From Takakia lepidozioides (lineage: Eukaryota; Streptophyta; Takakiopsida; Takakiales; Takakiaceae), in contig CM060732.1 in NCBI GenBank assembly GCA_030704615.1, forward strand, positions 76,551,053 through 76,615,052: a stretch of 64,000 nucleotides of DNA, written 5' to 3'. Below, piece after piece: positions 44,860 to 57,452 of this stretch. The stretch's first letter is position 1; every line of letters begins with the position of its first letter. The position numbers were made by a program, and so were the translations under genes. Under the pieces are notes generated by a model, which saw only the letters and a list, made by a program, of their open reading frames with translations, did not search any database and was not told the DNA's origin.

Positions 44860-45670
44860 GCAAGGAAGACAGACGTTGACATAAAAGCAGACCACAACAC
44901 CGGCGGGAAGGCGAAGTTGAAGTTCAAGTTGACCCGGGAGCGGAAATGCAGTACACCCACAACACGACGTGGCGCACCATGATTGACGCCGCCACCGCCG
45001 CCGTTGCATTTACTAGGTCTACCCAGTGCACAGTAGACCAAGTGAATAGCAGACAGAGTCAAGCAGACTAGAATCAGCAGACCGATTTGAGCAGACCAAC
45101 ACGTAATCCACTAAGCAGGTCCACCCGACTGCAACAGGCTGACGACGAAACAGAGTATACAAAATAGACAAACTGGCAGATCGACAGACTGGCAGGTCAA
45201 CATGGTCATTGTTCCGTCGCCCTCTGTAACAAGCTGCAGACAAACTAGACTGACGGTGCGACAGAGACAACAAACTAGCTGAAAAGATTGGCAGGACAAC
45301 AGACTGGCAGACGGAAGGGTGTAATGCCAAATTTTCGATGCGGCACCATGGTTTCACAGTTTCTCACAACAGACCAGCGTACACAGACGCCGCAAGACCG
45401 TTGTCAGGACAGACTAACATCGCAACAAACTCGCGAACATATTCCAGGCCGATGTGAGGACACAGCCTCCCGAAGAGGCTCCGATTACCACACAACGAAG
45501 CAAGACTAACGAAGCAACATACATATGGATATCCAAGCCGACAAGTATTGGCTGTCGAACCCGACTTTTTTACAGGGAGACCCATACTGCAGATGTGAGA
45601 TAGTTCACGAGTCTCAGGCTAACACAACCCAACAGACACAATTGACAGACTGACGATAATTCTGCCCAAG
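44860..45670. promoter_or_regulatory. GCAGAC/AGACTGG motif array upstream of gene D
   Basis: Between 45,025 and 45,120 the core AGCAGAC occurs four to five times in close succession (AGCAGACAG, AAGCAGACTAG, TCAGCAGACCG, GAGCAGACC). Related ACAGACTGG and GGCAGACGG variants go on to about 45,660. The array has the same orientation as the one at 11,755-12,400. Confidence 0.55.
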
Positions 45671-46209
45671 ACACACAAAAAGTTCTTGGCTGGATATGGA
45701 ATCTGCAATGTTTTTACACGTCCTCATATGCATATACTTCGGCGATTTTCGCTATCATCTTGCCCATGGTTACCGTTCCAGACTGAGGAGGTGATCTAAC
45801 GGATGGATGCGGCTACCTCAACATGAATAATTATAAAATTGAACGACACCATATCCCAAATGTAAACTAAGGTCGTCTTTAGGCAAGCTTGTAATCGGTC
45901 CGCCCATTGGAATAAACCCTAACAACACATTGGCCATTTTGCGATGACCGGACAAAGGCCAAACCAAGTGGGCAAAACGCATTACATGTACAATGAAATC
46001 GCAAAAACGGCCTCGCCAACAACAAAAAAATGACAAAAATAGTGGAAGCATATGCACGATGGTGGCTGTAGGGCTCCGACTCCTCTCCTGCCCTTCCACA
46101 TCATGACAAAATGTCACGAAAACACAAAGACACGAACACCAGGCAACGACTACCGCCCACACGCACCGCAGTTGCATACAACCAAGAGCGACATCTTGAT
46201 GACAATGGC
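45670..46209. other. Spacer before the right TIR, no gene supported
   Basis: A minus-strand open stretch (46,177-45,818) rich in Cys and Phe exists but has no recognisable domain and may be fortuitous. Nothing else was seen. Confidence 0.3.
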
Positions 46210-46496
46210 GAGATAAGGCCCTAAATTGGAGGGTTGCGATGGGATTCGTCGTGGACGGCCCAGATCTTGCGGGCGGGCGGACACGCGGACACGCGGACTA
46301 GAGGGAGCGGAGCTGCCGCAGCGGACCCGCCCCAGCGGACAGGCCGGTGGACGGAGCCCGGGAGGGGCTGGTGCAACCGCGGCCGCAGCGGCGGGCGGGT
46401 GGGCGCGGGTGGGGGGGCGCCCCTCGTCCGGACGACGGGCCCACCGTCCTTCTCGCACGCTTGCGTTCATGACCCTATTATTGTAAAATGAGAGGC
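46210..46496 (-). repeat. Right terminal inverted repeat of the giant MULE
   Basis: The reverse complement begins GCCTCTCATTTTACAATAAT and follows the left TIR through the GC-rich core to GCCTTATCTC. Differences are small substitutions and insertions, which indicates moderate age. Confidence 0.93.
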
Positions 46497-46505
46497 CCTT
46501 TGTGA
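46497..46505. repeat. Target site duplication of the giant MULE, right copy
   Basis: CCTTTGTGA, identical to 8,344-8,352. Confidence 0.93.
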
Positions 46506-46544
46506 TACCAAGGGTGAATTGAATACACAACCACTTCCGAGGTG

Positions 46545-46590
46545 GTCTTCGGGAGGCGTCATCAATATATGAAGGAAGCCTGTTTGTTTG

Positions 46591-46625
<35 letters not shown>

Positions 46626-47910
46626 GTAGCGTTGAGATGTCCCAAACCGCAAGGCCCCGACGTTGGTGCTTGGTACCGTCGGAAAGCCCTGGATGAGGAG
46701 GGGTGCACCGGCTTGGTCTCATGATTTTTGGACTTGTGGTGTCGGAGATACGGAATTCCAAGTACTTTTGGTTGCTGGAAATTCACAAAAAATAGCAAAA
46801 ATGGCAAAGTGGGCATTCGTGGGACACTCGACCGGAGAGATATCAAGGAAAAGGTCTCCAGTTCAAATTTGCTCGTAGGCTCTCTGAAAAAAAAAATGAT
46901 TATATGTGGGATTGCACTTAGATGACAATGGACACTTGGGCCTGGGAGATGCACTTGGATACATGAATAGAAAATTGCACTTGGGCTTAGATTTCAATTC
47001 TTCACACATAACGGCATAGGCTACACTAGAGGTCGCACTGGGGCCTAGACATAGGAGACCCACTTGGATACATAAGAAATTGCACTTGGGCTTAGATTTC
47101 AATTCTTCACAGGTGGGCCTTGACACTACTTGATGCTACTTGAATACATAGGGGATCGCACTTGGACTTAGATTTCAATTCTTAACACATGGGCCAATGG
47201 CGCAGGCTATCCAAGGCCTAGATCTCCCAAATAGGAGGGTCTCTAGATACATAGGGGATTGCACTTGGACTTAGATGACATTGGACACTTGGGCCAACGG
47301 CACATGCTACCCTAGGACATTGATTAGAGCCTCGACAAGAGATATAATATCAATAATGATCGAAGATATTACGACTCAATAAATTCATGAAAAGGGAAAA
47401 ATCGGGCCTTAAACATAGGAGATGTGCTTGGATACATAAGAGATTGCACACTAGGCTTAGATGGGCCTCGACATAGGAGACGCACATGGGAGAGGCCCTT
47501 GAATACAAAGAAGATTGCACTTGGGCTTAGATGGGCCTCGACATAGGAGACGCATTGGGATACATAGGAAATTGCACTTGGTCTTAGATGTCAGTTCTTC
47601 ACACATGGGCCAAAGGTATAGGCTACCCTAGAGGTCGCACGAGGTCGCACTTGGGCCTCGACATAGGAAATTGCACTTGGTCTTAGATGTCAGTTCTTTA
47701 CACATGGGCCAAAGGTATAGGCTGCCCTAAAGGTCGCCGACGCAATGGGATACATAGAAGATCTTACACTTGGGCCAACCGCAGAGGCTATCCTAGAGGT
47801 CACATTTGGGCCTTGACATAGGAGGCACACTTGGATAAGGGGGGATTGCACTTGGACTTAGATCACATTGGACACTTGGGCCAACGGCACATGCTACCCT
47901 AATATATATT
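46545..47910 (+). repeat. Dispersed repeat family, right flank
   Basis: This starts with CATCAATATATGAAG, a GTTTTGTTTT run and TTTTGTAGCGTTGAGAT, as at 5,710. It continues through GGAAAGCCCT and GGCTTGGTCTCATGATTTTT, then many tandem variants of short phrases such as GATTGCACTTGG.CTTAGATG and GGGCCTCGACATAGGAGACGCA. The last part (47,400-47,900) is essentially a degenerate short-period repeat. It is in the same orientation as the left-flank family. Confidence 0.75.
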
Positions 47911-49690
47911 ATATCTTTACATAATATTTCCCCATTAAGTTTTGCTAACCCTCCATGGCTTCCTTCCTTCCCTTCCTCTGGAGCGTTTCGCTCATCTCAT
48001 AACTTATTAATGGCTGGGTATCACTCACCAGGCCTTCCAAGGTGTGCAGGGCTCTACTATTGAATGGCAACGGTGGCTCAGCATAGCGGACTGTACACTG
48101 CGCACTGCACACTCAAACAAGGGTATGGCAGCTTGGTTCTAAAGGTGGGGAATCCAACGTAGGGTCGTTTGGAGCCTCTCTTTCTCGTCTTTCTCCTCTC
48201 TTATGCTGCATTCCCATGTCTGCGCGAATGCGGCATCCTTGTTCGTGATCTCAATAGCTATGTTGCTTTTTAGAGACGCGTCTTTTCGGCATCATCTGTG
48301 CTATTGTGTCCAAGCCGAATGGTTGTCCTTCTGGAAAAGACTTAGTGTAAATATGTGGTATACCGCATCATACCGCTATAGTGATCACCACATACATCCA
48401 TAGAGAACTAGATGCATGAGTGGATCCAACTTCCTCCGCAAACGAGATAGTACAATCGTGATGCAACACAGTAGTCTTCCCTCGGGAGGTCGAATGCTGT
48501 AGGGCTTTTTTAATGCGAGAATATACCACTACCACTGTCTAATTCCTATCCTTTCTCATATACCTGTGGCGAGGGGACGGAGAGTTTCCTGTTTGGACCA
48601 GAGACTCCAAATGCCCAGAGGCAAAGTGGGACCCCCAAGCCACCAGATGGGTCGCAGGGTTGGAGCAGGCAGATATTTGCACAAACCCATAGGTTTTGTG
48701 AGTGCGCCCAGTAGATTATCCTTAAATGCCTTATCCCTTCCTCATTTCCAGATATCCCCATGTGCCAGAATCATCCACAAGGGAAGAAAGCGACTACACC
48801 TCTTGCCAGAAGAGAGAAATCCAACACCATGTAGGCCTACACCTTTTATTACTCCAGTCAGTGCACTGCCCATATTCATCTGTGGGTCCACCCGCCACAA
48901 CTTTCACGTGACGACAAAAAGGTGATATGTAGGTGGTAAGTGTAAGCTTTGAAAAAGCTTTAATCTTTGGTGGGTAGAGACTGTGGCAAAGGCCTTGGAC
49001 CAAAGTGGATCAGCTGCATGACATATGATGAGAGCTTGCTTGCCACAGTCTTGCGACCGGGCCCAGTTTAGATCCTTTTCAATCTCCTCCTCAAGCTTCA
49101 CTTGCCCACGTGATTCTGCTTACATCCACAAACTCAGCAGAAAAAAAGATGGAATGATTGGCTGCACAGGGCGAGCACAGGGCTCACCACAACTGTGAGA
49201 TTATTCCCCATCACGGGAAGCAGGAATCACACTGAGTGAAGGTATATAATGAAGATCTACTGTGTTCTCTAGTGGTTATTAGCTTGTATGGGGCGGAATC
49301 AATCATGGGACTGTGTCAACCTGCATCTTCATCTTTTCGTGTAAAATAACCTTCTGGAAAGTGATGAGGCAGATATCTCAAGGCACCACATTACCAAAGG
49401 AAAGTGTGAAGTGCGGACCAGTGCAAATCTGAACAAGTTCAGGGAAGCCGGGAAGCTTCCAAATTCCAGTGTTGTTGGAAACAAGGGACAGCTGAGTCTG
49501 CATGCAGGCCTTCAACAAAGGAAAACAAAATGTTAATGCGTTTCGCTGTAGGGATTGGAATGTTAAGACTTTGCTCTCAGCAAGAAAACGTGTTCACTCG
49601 AATGAATTCTTCATATGCAGAATTCAGACATTTGCGAAACTTTCTACCTTAAAGAAACTCTCTTTATCTTTAGCTTTCTAGCTACTTACT
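47910..49690. other. Intergenic region with a possible LINE fragment on the minus strand
   Basis: Minus-strand pieces at about 49,100-48,550 (KDLNWARSQDCGKQALIICH; PSGGLGVPLCLW) resemble, weakly, the GGLG-type segment near the end of LINE reverse transcriptase. They are broken by stops. Nothing else can be supported. Confidence 0.3.
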
Positions 49691-49699
49691 TTACTATAC

Positions 49700-49950
49700 T
49701 TTACCTTTCTGGCTACTGAAACACATCACTCCCATCAGTCCATTTGTTCGCAAAAGTTGGATGATATTCATACTTTACTTTACTTTACCTTTCTGGCTAC
49801 TGAAACACATCACTCCCATCAGTCCATTTGTTCGCAAAAGTTGGATGATATTCATACTTTACTTTACTTTACCTTTCTGGCTACTGAAACACATCACTCC
49901 CATCAGTCCATTTGTTCGCAAAAATTGGATGATATTCATCCAAGTAAACC
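49700..49950. repeat. Tandem repeat, 84-bp unit, three copies
   Basis: TTACCTTTCTGGCTACTGAA recurs at 49,701, 49,785 and 49,869, each followed by the same 60 bases ending in GATGATATTCAT. The units are almost identical, so the array is young. An open frame crosses it because 84 is divisible by three, but coding is not supported. Confidence 0.93.
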
Positions 49951-50221
49951 CCATCAAAATTCAAAATGTGAGTTTACATCCATTATACAAGATGCCCTCA
50001 TGGATATCTTAGATTCTTTTTCTTTGTGCTGTAACTTGGAGGCACGTGCTCTGTTTTCCACCGGGCAGGTGTCAAGGGCAGGTGCAATGGACAAGGCTTA
50101 TGAGATTGTCTAAATCATTTAATTCAGTTGTATTACAGCGTATATATATATATATATGGTTAACCCTAATGTTGCTATGTAGCGGTGGAGTGGGACTTGT
50201 GTCGGACAGCGGTGGAGTCGG

Positions 50222-51143
50222 TCAGTGTTTTTTTTTTTTTTTTCAATTTTTCAAACATCGCCACCTGTAAGCTCTACCCAGCGCCAACGTGGCGAGAATC
50301 AGGAGATGGCAGGGTTAAAGAAGTGGCTGTATAACATGTGGCACGTATTAACAGGTCCATGTAGGAAAATCCAGGCTCCTGATATTCACCTACTGGCGCC
50401 TTTTACTTTACCACCATAATTGCTTTGTACAAGTAACCGACCCGTTTTATTATAACTATTATTATTATTATAAAAACATTCTCCAGGTTGTCACTTGTCA
50501 CTGTGGTAAAAGTGACAAGTCTCAAAAATTATACAAAATGAAGTTTACTGCATTGTACCTACCTCCGCTGTCCGGTGATAATTAAATCCGAAAACAGAGT
50601 GAGGGGAAAATTTAGCTAAAGTTCTTCCAGTGCCAGATGTCTCACATATTTGACCTCAAAACCTTTCCACGTGTCACTGGGATAAAGTCTAATTGATGAG
50701 GCCAAAATTGTACAAAATAAAGTTTACTTTTTGTAAGAACAAAAAAGTTTACTGATATTAGCACTGCAGTGGCGGTGGTACCGTTGTTTTTCTATTTATA
50801 AAGTGAATGAGTGGGTCTGGGCTGCCTATGGACTAACTCTGGTTAGTTAGGGGACTGGGGTTTAGGGGGCATTTAGTCGACTTCTAATTACAATTAGATT
50901 ATCCAATAGTTAGGCCTGGAAGACCCGGAAAATGGGCTTATTACAAGAGAATTATGGGGGGTAAGATCGAAAATTGAATATCAGGAGGGCTGATTTTTCC
51001 TACGTGAACCTGTTGAAAAATGCCACCTGTACATGACCGATTTTCTAACCCTGCCACCTCGTTATTGTCGCCGCATGGGTGTTGTATAGAATTTACATGT
51101 GACCCCGTGGCAATTTTGGAAAAATGGAAAAGAAAAACACTAG
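50222..51143. mobile_element. Foldback/MITE-like element, about 0.92 kb
   Basis: About 50,240-50,400 is the imperfect reverse complement of about 50,960-51,125. Shared phrases include CCTCCTGATATTCA and its complement, GGTGGCAGGGTTA/TAACCCTGCCACC, and GTAGGAAAAATCAG. The ends are CAGTGTTTTT and AAAACACT. No protein is encoded. The right arm is less decayed than the left. A (TA)n run at 50,140-50,160 lies just outside. The superfamily is not certain. Confidence 0.6.
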
Positions 51144-53854
51144 TTGGAATGCTTGTGGTAAAACCCATCAATTTCATCTAGGTTACCTGAGATCTCTTCA
51201 CATATCCCATGGATGAGTCAGCTTGTAGCAGGAATTTTTGGGCTGCCCATCCTTGATTCATCCATCGGCACGCAGGAGCTACATCGAAAACGCAGCTCTG
51301 AAAGGGATGAAAATTTGTGCGAAGGTGGATCTTGTGAGGAATGTCGCGATGCTCGTAGGAAAAAACAAAATGCCGCCCGGCGATCTTTTTTGTCCTCCAC
51401 CAAATTGTTTCTTAAAAAAGTTCTTATTTTAAGAAAGGGGATCTTGTGTGAAATTGTTTTGAGGGATATCCGGCCGAGTTAAATTCACCTTCCAACTTCC
51501 AACCTTCCCGTTAAAAAAATAAAAATAAAAATAAAAAACAAATAAAAAAACTCACCTTCATACGGTGGATGCTAGTGTTCTATATATAGCTCTTTTTTGG
51601 ACTTAAAGAAATATTATCTCTTTATGTCTTTATCTTTTTGGGGTTAATTTAAAAAGTTAACCTAAAATAGCCACACCTGGCTATTACTATTGTTGGATTG
51701 GACAATTGTGGTGGAAAAACACTTATTTAAGAAGATTTTGAGTTAAGATTTGGTTGGGCGACTCACTGTTTCAACAACAATCAAGCAAAATAACTTCTGA
51801 CATATTTTGTTGACATAAACATTTCTTTATATATGTATATATTTCGTTTTTAAATATTTGCGCTTGTATATGAAGTAAAAGTAACTTTAACTTAGATGAT
51901 TTCAACTCTGTAAGACAGAAAGTTGTCAGGGCCACTGTCCCCTGTTCTTTATATAGAACAAAAACACAAAAAACTCTGTAATGGATACCCACAAAGTAGA
52001 ACCTCCATGGACGCATCTTTCTCAGAACATTATGGGAGAGATGAATTTTCGACAACGAGACAAAAAAAAACAAAAAAACTTAATGACATAATATTGACCG
52101 CAGTCAGCAGTTTCTTTTCAAATAAAATAAAATAAAAGGGTCAGCAGTAAATAAGAGCCCCGTCCCGTCTGCGGAGTAAAATTATGTATTGAAAAAGGTT
52201 GTTTGATGTTACACCAACTTTATCTTTATCTCTGCCCTAAAAGTCAAAAGGCCTGCATCTTATCCAGGCTATAACGAGGTGTCTCTCATTGGGCAGGCCC
52301 AGGTGGACCATGTGAAGTATGCACGTGGCAGCAGGTAAGAGGGAAAGACCCTGCAAAGGTGGAAATTCAGGGCTTGTGGTCTGTGGCTTGTCCACCTGTC
52401 CTGATATTCTGCATCCATTCCTTCCCTTTTTCCTCTCCATCGCTGGAAAGCGATTGGAAAATCCGCACCCCTAAATCTGTTCCTCTGATCGAGGCTCTGA
52501 TGGTTTGCTAGGCTGCTGGTGTTCGGAACGAAGTTTAGATCTGGACTGTCTGCGCTCTGGATGCAGGTATTCACAAGGTTTCTGTCGCATGAATCGGAAT
52601 TGACAAGCAGTGGTGACATCTTGCAAGCAATAGTGAGTTCATTGAACTGGGTGTTGATGGTCAGTGATGGGTGTATCGTGCTGTAGAGTTTTGATCGATT
52701 AGGAGTAGAGAAAGCTCTAATCTGAGCTGGTTTGATCCGTCTGCATGGAAATGGTGCACTATTCTGCGGAAATGGATTTTGAAGTAAGCTGTCTTATGAG
52801 TTACTAGGGGTGGTATGTCGTATTGGAGAGCTTCATCCTCCACCTCTGTATATATGACTTTCCTTTTTTCAGTCTGTTGGAATGGAAGGCCACATTGATC
52901 AGTGCAGGCAGAATCTTGTCCTTGTGACTCGATTCTTGTGTCAGGTTGAAAACTCTGAACTTTGTCTACCCAGTACCGAGTGTGTAGTGCTGGTACAGAT
53001 CGTCATCTTTCACTCCTTTGAATTTTGCTCCCACCCAAATCGTGAACTCAAATTTCATTCTGGGTTGGTTGGACTTCGATGTCAGCTGTTTATCAGCGAC
53101 TAGCTTGACTCGTACTACAAGCCAGACTATTCAGGGACTATTCTGCCACTCGAGCAGGCCTTTCCTTCTTTCAGGCTTATTTGTGCTGGATATGTGGGGC
53201 TTTTCTGCTGAAGAGTGAGTAGAAACCATCAGCAGTCTTTACTCTCTCTCTGTTCCTCTCTCTTTCCGTGCACATGCTGGGAATCTATGGCGGTTTGGGC
53301 ATTAAAACGCGAATTGGTTCCCTGAAACTTCTCTCTCTTGGTATGACGTCGGTATGAGTTAGTTCTACACAATCTCGATGGTATTGTCTCTCGTGCACGG
53401 ACAACTGTTTGTCGATCTATCAGCCTCTTTTGGTGTTCCGGCAGTCGCTGGCGGTGTGCTCTTATGTCTGGGTAATGACATGGTGGTCTGAGAAACCAAT
53501 GCTGAACATACCAGCTCTCAATGTTCAACTAGAAGCCTTCTCCACCCTCCCTCACCTACGAAACTCTTTCTCCCGTCTTCAGCCCTGATTCGACGTGCAG
53601 GAGTTTGACAAACAGGCGAGGGATGACTCTCTCAAAAATCAATTACAGTAGACTACTTGATCGTTGCAGCTAGATTCTAAAAGTTTCTTTGTGCATTGGT
53701 GATGTGCTTCACAGAGCTGAGCTTTGAAGACCTGGTTATCTCGAATGGGGTAACTTCAGACAATACTCAATATACTTGATCACTGGAGAGTACCTAAGAA
53801 GTTGCTGAGGCATCACGGGTGACGGGAAAGGGTGCTGGATGTGGTGGCCGTGCC
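51144..53854. other. Upstream region of the CDF/Dof gene
   Basis: AT-rich sequence with no gene at 51,480-52,230 gives way to more balanced, TCTC-rich sequence. The latter part could be promoter and 5' leader of the Dof gene at 53,855. Open stretches here have no recognisable domain. Confidence 0.4.
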
Positions 53855-56570
53855 ATGTCGATAATCAGACAGTGGATTTTGAAGGAGGAGAGAGGAGAGC
53901 AGAGTGTAATTACAGACCCTGCCATTAAACTCTTTGGAACGACTATCGCGGTTGCGTCAGGCGGTTCTGTCGACGTTGGTGTTGGAGAAGCCATCACGGG
54001 TGCCAGCACTTCGCCGCATAACGTGCCGGATCCCTCTTGTACGCAGGTTGGCACCTTCTTCTCACCGGTGTGCTCTCTGTTGCTATTACTACATGGCTAG
54101 GCCAGCAGAGGGCACAATGTGCATGCATGATTTCACACTCTCTACATGTCTGTGCCATGAGCGGACATGTTCTCCAACTCTTAGAGCTCTAGAGTGGATT
54201 TATGTAGACATGACATTCATGTTCTCCCACTGACTTCAGAGTCAGTATTATAGAGCCTGTTTGAGGCCGGCCGCCTGGTTGAATATCTGGGAGGATGTTT
54301 CAGCACATTAACATTGTGCATGCAAGGTCGGCAGGTTTGGACAGGAATCATTTATTAGAGAACATTGTGATTGCTTTCCAGCTATGACTCTGTGCATCTG
54401 ACCAGCTATGGGTTCCCAGAGAGTGAGATGTAGAACAAGACTAGGGGAGTGTGAAGGGAAGGCTGAGGGTAGGCTGGATACAGTACATGTCTATACCATG
54501 AAGGGTGACAAGAGAAGACCTGATTATTAGTCCTGAGCAAGTTTAGCACACGTTGCTCGTCTCTAAGGATGTTTTGAGATGGAGAGTTGAAAACCTTGTC
54601 TGGACTGTCCTTGTACAGAAATCTGAAAGTACATCAAAGGCAACAAAAGGGGGAATAGTGTTGCAATCCGAGGATGATGGATCTTTCCCTGCAGTAGACG
54701 AACTTGGGAGCTCTTCAGGGAGCAATAGCGAGGCGGAGGAGGAGAAACAACTCAATCCCATTTTACTAGGCAGTGATGCAACAGTGACAGGTTATCTTGA
54801 GGCTAGGGACATGGGTGCTGTGTGTGATGAAGCCTGTAGAGTATCAGACATAAAGAAGGAAGAAGAGGGCCAAGCCAGTGGGCCTCAAGATAAGACATTG
54901 CCAAAGCCAGAGAAAGCAGTAGCTTGTCCTCGGTGTGACAGCATGGATACAAAGTTTTGCTATTACAACAATTATAACAAAAATCAGCCGCGTCATTTCT
55001 GCAAGAAATGTCAGAGATACTGGACTGCTGGAGGCACTCTCAGAAATGTCCCAGTTGGTGCAGGACGAAGAAAGAACAAGCATCATGGGGTTCTACAGCC
55101 ACGGCATGGAGGGATGCCACAGGGCCCCCCGGTGAGCAAGGTGAGAATTGATGCATCAGATGCTGCCCAGCAGTTACTGCCCTGCACTGGTGTGTCACCA
55201 CTGAAGCTCCCTCAAATCCCAGGCCATCCTTCACCAGTGCCTGTGTTAGATTCAAGTACTGGGCCGAGCTCTGTTACATCCTTCTGCCAAGAGAGTGGCC
55301 TTACGGACATGTCTTCTGCTTTTCCTCAGCACTATACAGGGGGGGTGCCTCCCCAACCATTTCGGTGCAATAATACCTTCCCTGGCACAGGTTAGTCAAG
55401 CAATGTGGATACACACATAGGCAACTTGCATACACACATAGGCAACTTGCACGCCTACTTAGTGCATGCTGTGTAATTTCCATGATTCTACAATTTGAAT
55501 TGTCAGAAAGCCTTATGTTAGTGCGTGCAATTGGTTGCAGGGAGCTCTCCAGCTAACCTTCTATAAATTAGTCAATTGAGGGCCTAAGGAGAGACTTGCC
55601 AAGTGTGAAATAGGAGCTGTTGTCGTCGTCTAAATGGATCCTTTGTATGGATGCAGGTTCTGGTATTAGCACAGTTGGCAGCTCTGAGGCTAGAAGCAAG
55701 GTTCGGCAAAAGCTACCCATCACCCCATCAGTAATTGGCGTCAGCAGCAGTGCCAGCGTGGTAGTCGGGGAAATGGAGAAGAGGGAGCCCACAGATGAAT
55801 GTGCCAGTTCAGTAGTGGAACCGAGGCCCAGCACAACAGATGGTGCTCCAATGCAGCACTCACAGCCTCAACCTGATTGTGGAGGGGTTTACAGACCAAT
55901 ACCTTCTGCGGATGCTGGGGTGTGGACAGGTGGGGGAGCTCCCCTTGGCTACTATAATGGGGCATGGCCATATGGGTACAATGGTGGCTGGAGTGGGGTG
56001 GTGCCTGTTACAGGGGCGATATGTGGACCTCTGGGGAGCATTGGTTCTGGGGCACCACTGGCCCCCAGTGTGTCGGCATGGAATGCAGCTCCCAATGGTG
56101 TCTGGGCAGGATATCCCTGGGGACCTCCCATACCTGGAATGCCTGGGGCTCCTTGGGCCCCTCCTGGCTGGGCAGGTGGTTGGCCCATGCCATGGGGGCC
56201 CCCATCAGCAGCTGCCGCGCCTGTTCAGGCGTCTGTGACAGGGAATGGGGCTGGTCCTTCGAGGAGATTGCCAGTACTCACTCCGACACTCGGCAAGCAC
56301 ACACGTGAAAACCCAGAGAGTGGGAGGTTGGAGGGTACTCTTTGGGCTCCAAAGACACTGAGGATAGACGATCCTGCCGAAGCTGCACGAAGCTCAGTTT
56401 GGACTGCAATTGGTGTAGGGAGTAGGCCAGAGTCTGGCAGCATGTTCAAAATCTTTGAGCCAAGGACGGAGAGCAAATGTTTTGATGACGCAGGGGATAA
56501 GACAGCCAGCAGTAGACATGCAAATCCTGCCGCCATGACGAGGTCAATGCATTTCCAAGAGATACAGTAA
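53855..56570 (+). CDS. CDF: CYCLING DOF FACTOR-type transcription factor
   Basis: CDF proteins are nuclear Dof zinc-finger repressors that act in photoperiod and circadian output. Three exons join in phase: 53,855-54,046, 54,619-55,390 and 55,657-56,570, giving 625 residues. Exon 1 has the CDF N-terminal signature [11 protein letters not shown]. Exon 2 has an acidic stretch, then the Dof domain with four zinc cysteines ([20 protein letters not shown]...[14 protein letters not shown]) and the basic tail [11 protein letters not shown]. Exon 3 has a Gly/Trp/Pro-rich middle and the CDF C-terminal motifs [20 protein letters not shown] and [14 protein letters not shown]. These N- and C-terminal motifs set it apart from other Dof classes. 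The ATG at 53,855 is the first in the exon-1 frame that keeps the signature; upstream exons cannot be excluded. Confidence 0.9.
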
Positions 56571-57452
56571 CTAGGCAGGAAGGAGATCGCCAACGTTAGC
56601 TTGTCTGATACATGCATGGAGTGGGGACAGAACATCAATGTCCTTCTCCGAACCCATCTTACTAAGAAACTCGGGGGTGATACAAGTGTCTTTTCAGAGG
56701 CTGTTCATGATTGTCAGAAGCATCCAGCTGTGAAGGTCATCATAAGTGCTTAGCGTGGCACCTGCACAAAGCACTTCTCAAGCCAAGGGGTCCATTTCAG
56801 ACCAATGGGTTCCTTAGGCCTTTGTGTTGTTGGTTTTCTTTTTGTACAACAAAAGCCGTCAGGCTTCCTGTGAACGGATGTTTTCCTTTGTTCTTGCTGT
56901 GCTTTGCTCGCAAGGATAATTTTGTTTCTCGGAAGTAGAGAGCATGGGAGAACCTACGGGGGTTTAGAAGAGTACCAAGAAGTTGGAATCAAAGATCACC
57001 CAATTAAGCTATAATTTGTTTGATGTAATCTACATCACTTCGAGCCTTGAGCTTTGTATCATTTTGTATAAAACTGTTCTGTTTCACTCCATTGGCTCCT
57101 TCAACCCCAAGATGGTTCTATTTGCCAGTTTTCACAGATCCCTGTTCAAGCCCTCTTTTAAGTTGTCTGCAAGTCATAGTTACTTTTGCACTGTTTTTGC
57201 TAGTGGCTGGCTGCCTCACTGACTTACTGACTTTGCATGGCTTACTGGCTTGCATAAATGCTTTTAGTCGAAGAGGCAAAGACCAACCCAGACTTCTCAA
57301 ATATTTCACAGTTCACTGCAGAAGAATCACTGAAGTTGTCACCATTGGCCCCCGCAATTGCTTCAGATAGGAACCTTTTGGTTCTGCTTTGCAGAAAACT
57401 AACCGTGCACTGCACGAAGCCTCATGATTGTGAGAATTTTCATTGCCTATGA
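56571..57452. other. Convergent 3' region between the CDF and PPR genes
   Basis: Transcripts of both neighbours should end here. It is T-rich in part. No other gene is seen. Confidence 0.45.

Larger units (their letters stand above)
8353..46496. mobile_element. Giant Mutator-like element (MULE), 38,144 bp, with nested insertions
   Basis: Two long inverted repeats (8,353-8,610 and 46,210-46,496) bound this region, and the perfect 9-bp duplication CCTTTGTGA flanks it outside. That is direct evidence that the whole interval entered this site as one unit. Taking out the CACTA element at 19,961-40,332 leaves about 17.8 kb of MULE. This holds a MULE transposase gene (+), a ParB/methyltransferase gene (-), unknown genes A and D (-), a relic of another transposase (+), and arrays of short motifs. 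MULEs with several genes are known, for example the mudrA/mudrB pair of maize MuDR and the vanA/B/C genes of Arabidopsis VANDAL. A methyltransferase cargo is not something I know from that group. Point stops and frameshifts in most genes show that this copy is no longer fully functional. Confidence 0.9.

Noticed and set aside
49757-50113. 118-codon frame with three repeats of HHSHQSICSQKLDDIH
   Set aside because: It is produced by the 84-bp tandem array, whose length is a multiple of three; there is no supporting domain or start context.
53229-53528. Minus-strand 99-codon Arg/His-rich frame upstream of the Dof gene
   Set aside because: No domain, and it lies in the probable leader or promoter region of the CDF gene.
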